Shown here in pieces: positions 18,801 through 30,800 of a stretch of 64,000 nucleotides of DNA. The DNA is taken from the NCBI RefSeq assembly GCF_000003815.2, contig NC_049985.1, forward strand, positions 6,323,843 through 6,387,842, in the 5' to 3' direction. Position 1 is the stretch's first letter; each line of letters starts with the position of its first letter. The notes below the pieces were generated by a model. It searched no databases, was not told where the DNA came from, and was given only the letters and a program-made list of their open reading frames with translations. The position numbers and the translations under genes were made by a program. This DNA is from Branchiostoma floridae (taxonomy: Eukaryota; Chordata; Leptocardii; Amphioxiformes; Branchiostomatidae).

Positions 18801-21800
18801 AACAGCTGGGCGGGATGCCAATGAAGGGGCATTTGCCCAGTAATGTATAGAAAGGAGGTAAAAAGCTAGTCTGAGAAACATTGTCCCGCCACATTGATCT
18901 ATTGTGATAATATCAGGATTCAAATAATTATAGATATGATCCTCCATGTCTTCTACGTTCCATGGACCATGTGTAGGGCCGGCAAGGGTATAGAGTTATT
19001 GCAAGATTGTAGTATTTTCCAAAGTTAGAGATTATCTTTAAAACGGTTAAAAGCTTTTTAATTAAAAGTCTCTAATCGCTGAATGAATTTATTTGAGTAT
19101 TAACTTTGCGTAAGACGAAACCCCAACCCGAAGTTTCAGCCACACCAGTTTCCTTGTAATACTTTATTAGTTCTGACGTAGATCTGAGGTATGTACTGTT
19201 GAGTTCAGCAGCGACACCTACGGGTACACTGCATGTACTGCAGCAATTAGGAGGCGCCCCTAACGTAACCAGTCATAGGCCTTTTTGCACCAGGTGAGGG
19301 TTATTTGCATGTATGGGAAACTAAACGTGATCCCACTCCAAGAAAGTGGCTGAAACTCAAACTACAAAATGTACCACGTACAGCTAGAAATTCAACGCCC
19401 TAGGAAACTAAGACTTTGTTAGGATATTTGGTGGCGAATATCAAGTCTCAAAACGTCACAAACTAAGCAGTCGGGGTATTTGATGGAGCCAAGTTCCTGT
19501 GAGTTTTGCAGTGGATCGGAGGCTCAAAAATGAGGTATGATCGTCAAATTTACCACACTTCTTCCAAGCAACAAATGTCTATTTCAGGTGCATGAGATGC
19601 TTATACGATGACGCTTGCCCATCCTATCCTTGATACTGTTTGCTAGAAGAGATAAACTTAGAAGGAAAGATGGTTTTGTGAGATAGTAACAGATGTAACA
19701 GCTGGCATGGGGAGAATACATGGTGGTTTGTAAGGGGGAGGGTGTATACTGAGCTGGCTTGCAATTGCATATCATCACACAGCGACACGGTAGAATGTTA
19801 TATATATTGTGCAGCCATATAGTAGCATGTTATATATTGTGAAGTACAATTACAGGTTCAAGAGAAGAGTGTATCCCCACACACATACAATTAGCATACG
19901 TGTTTGCATAAGTTTTTAATCTGACCTTAGATGTACACCTTTCACCTCAGATAGCCCGAACATTGACCAGAACAGAGCTTTGAATGTTTCCTCCAACCTG
20001 CGAAAGAGACAAAGGTACGTGAAATGTTGACTGTTGTACATTATCGTCGCAAATACAAATACATGTACATCTATTTACGATACATCAACTGTTTCTAGCG
20101 TGAAAATACAACTTGTTGTAATTCTGGTAGTTGACAATGGTGTTCAGTGTACATCATTTTCGTATATACATCTTTTTGCGACACGTTACTCTGTCACAAA
20201 GAATGCATTTTTTGCATATTCATCGGAATTTTCGGTTGACCCACCCTGTCAGTAATCTGACCCAATCGGTGTGGACACGTCACTTTCTGTACGTGTGACG
20301 TCAGTAATAGGTCAAACGTTGTCGAAAGTCGATATATCACTAGGGTCAGGGACGGGGCCGATAATGACTTCCTGCAACATTTGACCCTTTGTTGACGTCA
20401 TATGTGCAAAATACAATCTCTCCACAGCGATTGGCCGTGTCAGATAGCTGACAACGACTGTCACTGAAATCTTGGTGGGTCAAATTTCCATCTGTTTAAT
20501 TCTTCATCACGTAAGTTACAGTATGATAAGATAAAATATTTTATGTTGGTAACACAGTTGTTAGCACTCTTACGTGACGAACGCAGCGTGGTCCTTCGCC
20601 CCTCTGTAATACGAGTACAGCTGGAACATGGCCAGCATGAACGCCGTGAAGACCAAGAAGAAGATGACCATGAACTTCAGGATGTCCAGAATGGTTTTCC
20701 CCAGTGAGATCTGCAGGGGACCGATGCTCTCATTAGCCGGGAGGATGTACGCAATACGGGAGAAGCTGAGCACAATCCCGACCGCAAACAGGCCCTCTGA
20801 TATCAGTTCCGGGTCAGAGGCCATCCAATACTTCCGGTCTGAAAAAGAACACGGTTAAAAGCATTAACTTAGAAAGTTAACACTATTGAGAAGCAGTACT
20901 GTCATTATGAACAAGGTGGCGTATGTGATCTTCATGCTATTGGTGACATACCATTTTCTGTTCTATTACATTCCAGGAGGAACCGCATTACGGCGATAAT
21001 GATCAGATCGTACTTCTAGATACTGAAGAGAGTTGCACCCAAAGGTATCACAGTAAGCGAATCTCCTTTGCTTTATATTGCAATATAAGCCTGCGTTTAT
21101 CTATTGGTATACCCTCCAGCAGTTGGGCTTGTGTTGCTAATGTCAGTGTTTATCTCGCAATAGCAGCCATCGATAGCCAGCCTATAAATCCTATTCCCAC
21201 TCCTAAGCCACTTGATGATCATGATACGGCGTTTGATACATATTCATCGATTTTCCACACTTTTCATTAATCATGACATCTACACGTAAGCTGAATCTGA
21301 ATTGGTCAGCCGCCCTCAGGCGTAACACACGGCTTTGCATGTGCGCGACGGCGGTTGGCTATTATATAAATCACTGGGAACAACTTGTCGCACTTTCACG
21401 GTGTTAAAAGTTATGCAATCATAAATCCTGTAGATGCATAGATGAAATAGTCAATAGTCCTTGACCGTGATAAGGATTAGTGGAATAGGTACAAGTTACA
21501 ACAAGTACTTTTTTTATTCCCATTGCCAAAGGCAACAAGAATTGCTCGCCACCTTTATATAAACCTCCCGAATGAGTACTACTTTTCCGCAGCCTAAACT
21601 GCGCCACTGCCATACTTCAATGTCTATATAGCTATTGCATATGATGTATATGGTTGATCTGTATCAACTTTGTAGGGAAATCGGTACAATAGATCGTTCC
21701 ATTCTGCACATGACGAATTCGTGTCGATCAGTGGGACAAGATGTTACAATGCTGCACAAGGTGTTTCGTTAAACGATATCTGGTACGTATACGTCATACA

Positions 21801-24800
21801 TTAAAACGTCATGGCGGCAGGTACCGACTTCCGGGAACCTTTGACCCCTTTTCATGACGTCACACGTCTCTAGGCCCTAAAATCGAACAGTGCGCGTCAG
21901 GAATGTGGATCACGTTCCTGACGAATGTCCTTGTATGGACAAGGTTGAAAATTCGGTCAGTTATAATTTTTTTAATAATTATTCTCTTGTAATAGAAAGT
22001 AAGTAAAATGTAAAGACATCATTTGCGTCATTACCTATTCGTCTGTGCTTCATTTTAATGACTCCAATGTCGGATCACTACCTAGTTTTCAGACATAGAA
22101 ATGTCCATGCTAGGTGCCCTTTATTTCCTACGTGCTTAGCATAGGTTTCTACTATTTCACAACGCCAGCTGCTACCACAGCGTGCATAACACGCATTATG
22201 CCAATATGGTACCATGTTACACGTGTCCATGTTAACAAAGTCGGCCGGATAGTCAGGGAAATCTCGAACTAATCTTCTTAAGTGGTTCCGTGGATCAGTA
22301 ATGTCTAACGCCATCTGCCAAACTTAAAAAAAAAGCATTCGACATCAAGATCAGGCACTGTAAATCACTTTTGGACCGATTCTATGATCTGGGGAAAGGG
22401 TCGTGGAGGAAAGTAGATTAGATGTTGAAATGGCAGGGTTGATCACATAAGCTAGTAAAGGGGTCAAGGTATTTGGGTTAATTGCCCTGTATCCTTCATG
22501 CTCCGTTCAAAATGTCTGTGGACATCCACAACACAAACAGAACACCGAATTCCGTCTTCTACCCCCTTCCCACTGTGCAATAAAGTTATTATCATAAGCG
22601 AGGCTCGTTCGATTGCCGCAGAATCGTCGTCCGATCGATTTTCGCCAAATGTGACAGGGATATTACTGCACCTGATCTCTCCTTGGTGTAGTATTCCCAC
22701 TGCGTCCCGGAGTAGTTTCCCGGATGAGCGTTCATGTAGTTGGTCGCCTCGTACACCTTATACCAGGCCACGAACCGGGTCGCGAAGGACGCCAGGAAGG
22801 TGGACAGCATGGAGAAGTCCAGCAGGTTCCACATCTGGGAGGTGTACTCTTTCAGGCCGCTTCCCCACAGCTCTTTGACTTCGGCCCATATCATACCTGT
22901 ACAAGGGGGGAAACACATGTTGACGAAACAGGTTTGAGATTCACACATCCGTGACATTTAATGCAACCGTTAGAAAAAAAAGTTTATTCAGTCATGCGTT
23001 ATGTGCGTGATTTAGGGGATATTCAAGTGATCACTGCATCTGACGTTCACGTGATCACCACGTGAATTTCATATCAACCAATACGAAATTCTCATCATGA
23101 CATTGCTACCCATTTGCCTTTACCAACTACAACCAGTCTCTTCTGCCGATTTAACTGAATTGCCCGTACCAAACATTGATACCATTGCTTTGTTTAACTT
23201 CACTAGATCGTTGTTAAACCGTTAGCTCGGTAACAAAGGCATCAATAGCCATTCTTTTATACGGCAATGGTTGTACTGATGACGTGACGTGAAGACACTC
23301 TATACCGACAAACCTAGGCAGAACTTTCAATGTCCTTTGACAGGGTGGTTTTGAAAATTACCAAAATTCGTGCATTTGTAATGGACATGACTTAGTATAT
23401 ATCACGTAGGCATACGGTTCAGAGATAAATGGAATGCATATACAAACATACATACATATATATATGTACATATCCCAACGCCCCAAATTTCCTACCGCAC
23501 CACAGAGAAGAGCTGTTCAATCACACAGTTCACATACTAAAGAGGTAGATTGATTTTATGGGCTTAATATTGTGGCAGGTGAAGCCTTTAAGTTTATATG
23601 TAATGGATGATAGTGCACGAATTACAGTATCAATTGTAGTATCAAGATGAATTAGATTCCCAATTATAACGGGATGATGTAATTGTCAAACAATGTGCCA
23701 TGACGTACCCAATACCCAAAGAATAACTAGCAGCTCTATAGGCTCCCATCGTCCAACGCGGTCTCTCCCGGCAATGGATGGCGGATGTGTCGTGTTGACG
23801 TTTCCGGTTGAGAACCCCTCGAACCGTTCAGCAGAGTTGAGTACCAACAGGACCAGAAAGATTGCAAAAGAGGACGCATGCGCCAGAAACTTCATGAACG
23901 GGCTCCGGAGTACTCTACCGGCCTGGAGAGGGATGGTGGCAGTATTTACGTTAGAGAGCGTAGTCAGGCCAATGAAAGACTTAGATAACATGTAATATGT
24001 ATAATATATATCAACTATGTACCTTATTGAAGACTAAACAGGTCTTCAAGGTAATTGTGAGGACTAGGCTGTTTAGAACGTGTGACTTTCCGAAGGAGTG
24101 AGATGAGCAACGTGTCAAAGGTGATTGGTAATTGGTAGCGCCCCCCGTCCTGGTTCAATGAAGGTCGCGAGGTCTAGACAATATTGTCATCAGTTATCAT
24201 GGAAAAGACCGGAGGACTGGCCGTTAATCTGTTAGTTAAATCGTTGTGTAATGGTTTATCCTTTACCCATAATATTATTTATCAGCAAAAATGTTTCTAG
24301 ACGCAAGCTCAGCTTCAAGAGGAAAAAGATTTCATAGACACTTGCCTTTGCTTAATCTCACCAGACACCACCTTGTCTACGATTCTGTGGTAAGAAGCGT
24401 TTTAACGTCGTATTGAATTTTGAACCGGTTAAAATCTGATAATAGCCACCTTGGCGTTACATAAACATATCGAGGATCACAGTAAACCCATATCTTCTCG
24501 CCAACAGACAGCTTTTATTGATGCACTGATGACTAGAGGGCTGAACGGAAACCTCTAGATAACGATCGTTTACAAATTTACTTTCACTTGTTCTTTTGGG
24601 TATTCTTTTATCTCCATAATTGGCAGACAGTGAAGTATTATCGTCTTAACTTTCATTTTAAAGACTCTCCATCGGGTATGCGTGTTGTTTGTGATACGTC
24701 TTCCCAGTATTTATCTTATCTTTCGGGGCACTGGTATCCACACCTTACTCACAGTAATAACCATTTGCATTACCTTTGGTCTATATCTTCTTCTTATCTA

Positions 24801-27800
24801 TCTAGGCCGCTGGTGTTTAGTATTATCTAGTGCAGTTCTGTTATCATAGCGCTTTCAAGTTGGCCACTTCAGCAACTTTTCATTTTAGCATTACAAACAC
24901 GTATCAGTCCAGGGCCTTGAAAAAAACCAGGTGGTAATTTTTACTCTTTCTAAGAGACCTCTGTGGGCCCAATTAAGGCTGAAACCCTGTACTATTAGTC
25001 AGAACACGTTGGTGATTAGTGTAAGTAGACGAGACCTACATTAGCTCCTGTACCTCATTATCACCCTGGTCTTTCATCCTGTTGATGCGGCTTCTCTGTA
25101 GGAGAGGTACCAATTCTGCAGGCGTCTTTTGAAGAACTTTATGGACGTGTTTTGGAAGAGTACCAGTAAAATATGGCTTCCACACTGCCCGATTTCTTGC
25201 CTCCGGGTGGAGGTCAATGACCTCTGACAGCGGTACTGGTTTTGTGTTTGTGCTATTACTCAAGATCCTTTTATAGATTTGTGTGAATTTTGTCATGTTG
25301 GTCGATACTGCTGAGGTCGAGGAAGAATGGCACCGTAGCGCGGTATTTGCAGGTTTTCGAGAATTAAAGATAAAGATATTAAAGGTAGCGTGGTACAGCC
25401 CATGAAATCATGGTGGGTTTCAGGACATAACTATCAGCTTTTTATTCTAAAGAGTCATACAAATGCTAAAATCATTGACGTCATTCTCTTGCACGCGTCG
25501 CCCTTTGGAACACCAGTAGGCGAGATATTGCTCATGAGAAAGCCTGGGACAATTGAATTGCTACCTACATGTATGGTGTGTGGGCAAACGTCAGAGCTAA
25601 CTTATGCACTTCCCTCTTTTTTTGTTTACTTAAGGTTCACCACAAGGCAAGGGAGTCCTCACCCAATGATTCTCAAATTGAAATGACCCGTACAGTTAGG
25701 ATCATACAGCTCTGGCTAATTTCTTACTCGTGTTTTTCTCGCCTCCTACCTACCAATGTTCAAAATGACTTTGCAGTTTGTTGCAGTCGGCTTCCCAGCA
25801 ACGTCTAGGGCGGTGCCATTTCCATATAGCTATAGACTTTGATCCACACAGTTATGTAACTACAGCAGTAGGCTTGTCAACTTGTCGACCTCTCTACTAG
25901 ACTCGACACAGATTGAACTATCTAAGTTGCAAACTATTCCTTTGGCCGGCTTACTTTTCTGGCACATTATTCTCTTACAATTTTTCCAGCAATCTATGGG
26001 GCTTGGTGGAGACTAGTCCGTGTCTAACTCCCACTCTTTCTCAGAAGTAGTGAGTGCTTTGGAAAAAAAAGGTGTGAACCATTTTGTAAAGACTTTGGTA
26101 TGACCCGCCCAGGGTTTGTGTTTGTGTTGTTCACTTTGTGGTACAAAGTGGCACATAGGTCAGAAAGTTTTTCTCGCTGTTTCAGTAATATGCAGGGTGT
26201 ACTTTTACAGGGATGGATGGCAAGCCTTTAGCGTGTGTGAGGCACCTCCTCGGACACGAGACCCCATTTTACGTTTCTTCCGAAAGACGGATACTCTTCC
26301 CCATGATTCGAACCGGGATCTCCCAGTTACCAACTCATTTGTATAATCAGGAGCTCAACTTTGAGGCTGTTACTAGTTTAGCTACAGGGGAACCCCACGT
26401 TTCAAAGGTTTGCTTTGATTCAAGTTCAGTGAATATAACCCGCAGTGAATGTCAGACTCCTTCAGTTTTCCTCTACTTGCGATTGCATGTTGGTAAGGCG
26501 CCATATGCCTGATTATTCAGGGACAGTTCTAATGACCCAAAGTTACAGTAATTACCTTCAACCCTAGTTGAAAGTTGGTTTGGCGCCAAATATTTCCCGT
26601 TGAGAAATCCACTTAAGCTAATTCCCCTGAAGTTAGCACGAACGTTTAGTAGAGCTAATCAATGTAAAGAGCTCGAGTTTCACAGACGTACTGAGTAAAT
26701 GGGTTTTACTTTAACAAAGCTTTTCGGCTGAAAGTAATGCACTCGATCGCTGACCCTCGTTGAAGCCCATCAAGTCAATTTTGGCATTTTTGTCTAGTAA
26801 GTCGATGATGTATGTGCGCCATAGCTTCACCAATAGTTGCAAAAGTAGCCAGTAATTGCTCCTACCGTTGAGCCTTTCCGTGCCAGACAGAAGGCCTGCC
26901 TGCCCTAACCCCTACGGGACCTCCCCCCCCCTACGTTGCACCTTGTGGGGCTATTTGGGGTATTAAACCCCTACGTAGATGTAAATGTAGAGTCTGAAGG
27001 TGCCATCCTTTTTATGAAAAAACTGAGAGTTTTTAAGATTTGTTTTTTTTTTTCAAGTTTATATAGATGGTAAACTTTTCTGGAGCATCACTTTTAGCAA
27101 CAGGTTATAAATGTTATAGCAGGATATTGAACGCAGGAAATGAGATAGTCTTTGACAAGTTGTGGGACCTTAGACCTAAACTTCCTGTCAGTACCCAGTG
27201 ACAAGCTGGGAACCTTAGAGCTAGACTTCCTGCTACATGTATAACCTGTTGCTAAAAGTTCTGGAACATGACTTTAGCAACAGTTTACAGCAGGATATTG
27301 AACGCAGGAAATGAGATAACCTTTGACAAGATGTGGGACCTTAGACCTAAACTTCCTGTACTACCTTAACTACGTAAACACACAGATTAACAAACAGACT
27401 TGGACCAAAATTGATACTTTTGTACACAGAGGTGACAATGCTTGAGTCTTTAGGGTAAAGACGTAGCTAGCAATCCATTCTACGTTCTTCAAACATCTTG
27501 CTTCAAAGGCAGCAAGGGAACTTAAGAATGAAGAAAGATCTTTAGACTGCACTTTCCAAGTTAAACACAACAGATAGGATTTAACTTTGTCCCTGTAAGA
27601 CACTAAGCTTGATAGAAAAAAAATTAACTCAACACTTCTATGACCTCACTAAATGCAGATTGCTCTTGACTCAGTGACTCAGTTACCCGATGATCAAACG
27701 CAGCGTGTTGGTTTTAGGGTCCTAGCCAAATCGTCAAAATCTCACCGTGAAATAGGATACAACGGCAGTCAGCGTGCGTTTATTGCAGCTAATATGTAAG

Positions 27801-30800
27801 TGATTTGGCTTAGGGTCAAATAGTAATCCCCCCTCCCTTCTTCCTCCTGTAAAACACGCCCAACAATTTGTCGGTAGTGTAGTCTGGTACTGCACATCAG
27901 AACTGACATCATTCAGGCCCCAAAAAGCTTTCGAAAGCCTATTATCTGTGTCTGGGGCTTGTCAATTGGGACCATCAATGCGTAGAGAAGGAACTAGTGT
28001 GGCGCCAACACCCATTCACTTACCATGCATGACCTCCGTGTGCGATAATCAGTGGTGTCGCGCGGGACTTGTCAAAGTCAACGGCTGAGGCCCCCGTATA
28101 GGCAGTATACTTACACTTGGTTTGATTTTTTTTGATTGAATAAACATACATGAGCAAAGTACAAATAGTGGCCCACTCAAGTTGAAAAAACTTATATTGT
28201 CACCGCTGTTAAAACAAAATGAAAACAGGTAATTTACAAGAAAGTAAAACAAAAGTAACAACAATCAATTGGGTATTGAGTGGATTGAAGCGTAAGTCCT
28301 TATTCCCCTCCCTCAGGAATTTAGGTCGGACACGAACAAAAGCATACTCTAAAACGAATGGTATATGATGGTGACAAACGGCCCGTTTGTACAATGTAAT
28401 TCTGGGTTGAGCACATAATTCTACAATTTGTGGTTTAATCTCATCTGGGAACACGACGTCTCCGTGACATCAGTGTGCCCACGGGAACAATCCATGTAAA
28501 CGACTGTACTGCGATTCACCCCAGGCAGAGGTAGCTCACCGATTGCCACTGAGTGATTTCATGGCTACCAGATGAAAGCAATAGCCTATTCCTCGCCCGT
28601 CGCTATGTTTGATCGCGAGCATGCAGCCTCCAGAAGTAACACGGCACAGCTCATTGAGCAGCCATGGGCAGCTAATACAGCCGCCACTGTTTGACCCCAA
28701 CTTTTCATATGTGGTTGGCCTTTTGTATTACGTACATCAGTCAGCCGTGAATGAATCTGCGGGTTTGATTCACTGGTCGATTATTGAATGAAAACTGCAT
28801 GCAGAATAGTAAGTTTGCCCAGATGATGGCACAACCAGGTGGCCCCTCATATATATGACCTTGTCGTGGCCTTTAAAGTTAGTAACCCGTGTGCTAGGTC
28901 CCGAAGTACAAAGCTGGCAATATCTCAACAATAGGTCGGATGTATGACAATCGGCACACTTCTTCCTTGACTAGTTTTATCGTAATGAATGGAATTGAAA
29001 GAAAGCCAAGTTCAAGGTAAAACTTTTGTTTAAACCCAATCTTTTTTCCTTTATTAGTACAGGCAAAAATAACATTCCACATCATCAACTTTTGATGGGT
29101 GTATTTGCTGTGATTGGCTAGTGACATATCACTGATATGTCATTAAGTGAAGTGTATTCTATAACGCCAACTATATGGCTACATGTCCAATCGTATGCAT
29201 GAAACTACTTTATATAGTCGTTCTGAGCCATCTGTCTCATAATGATGTGCAATTTAGTGTGTACAAGCACATTGGCGTCTACTATCAAGAACAGCCGCGT
29301 TGATACATAAAACATAAGAATTGAGTGATTAATAAAGACATTTGCTGTTTATTAGATTGCCACAAAATCATCAAGTAAACTTTGTAATTGCACGTGAATG
29401 ATCCCGTGGGTTGAGACGTTATATTGGTTATTGCGGGTGAGTATAATCTGTGGCGATTAGCACTCAAACTCATTTATTACTATTATATAGATAGTCTAGA
29501 CTGTCAATCAGAGCAAACAATACTGTGCTGAAGTCCCACCCTCATTCAAACTTTTGCTAGATCCCAGAATCTTCATAAATAACAAACGTGTCCCTGTCTC
29601 TGTCAGTTACACAGTCTTGCAATTCATCACTTGTTTATGTAGACAGGAAAACCAGACTGGATTCATGGAAAACCTTTTCTAACCGCTGGTAACCTCATAC
29701 CCACGCAAATGTTGGAATTGTTTGCGGTTGCTTTGAATGTTGTGTGGTACTTTGTTTTAGTGGCGTCATGAAAATAATGGTTTGTCTCTATCGTTGACGC
29801 TGGTGCTAGCTTTAAACAGATAGATACCTGGGATACAATTACTTCATCAAGATCACAACTTGAAAGTTTTGTTGACGTAGGATACAACTTGTGCCTTGTT
29901 GCGACACGACTTGTACCATGTTGCGAAACGACTTGAACCTTGTTGCGAAACGACTTGTACCATGTTGCGAACTGACGTTTGCGAACTGACATTGTTGCGA
30001 AACAACCTGCAACCGATACACCCTATGAAAGTATCATAAAAACTGAAGGTGTCTTGTAGCTTACCCTTGAGCACGGCGCTATCCAATAGGCGACCGCCAG
30101 GAACGGGAGAAAGGCGGCCACACTGAGGACCAGAAGGCACTTGATGCTGGTGGGCTTTTGTCGGAGCCCTTCGACACCCTCGTACCAAATGTTCACCAGC
30201 TGCTGCTGGCAGTTGGGGTGAGCTACAAACTACATCAACACACACATACAAACAAACAAACAAACAAACAAACAAATGTATATTCTGTTAATGTACGTTA
30301 TCACCCCACGTGTTTATCGTTGGCAATGTTCACGATTCAAAGTACGCATGAGCGGCGCCAATGCATAATGGTAAATTTGACAAAACCTAAGGTTCAATGC
30401 AGGAAAGATACCAGGTAAAATGTATATGCATCTATTACCATGTACGTTAACAGTACAGTACATAAAATGCAGTCGTTCCTAATGTATTTACATACTTGCA
30501 CACTGTAAATGTTATCTCTTCCTTATCTATAATTGAATTTACCGATAGGATCAACATGCGTCAAATTCATCACAGCAAGCCGACAGACTGGTAAATAGGT
30601 TTAGGATTTTATCATTATATTATGAACAAATCCATTTTAAAATAATTTTCTTAGTACTTCAAATAGAATCGTCAGATCGTATTTCTTTACCCTATTTTAT
30701 TCTATTTACTTAACAAACACATATTGCCACAGAGGGGTTTTCAAAGGGGTCTGTGCTCCTAAACAAAATAAAACATAATCTAATAGAAAAAATAAAACAA

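Larger units (their letters stand above)
23923..30064 (-). other. Large TRPC intron
   Basis: 6.1 kb intron between the pre-S1 and S1 exons. It holds the open frame at 25036-25296, a tRNA-derived SINE, a fold-back duplication at 27073-27358 and a 22-bp minisatellite, all listed separately. The remainder is unremarkable. Confidence 0.6.
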
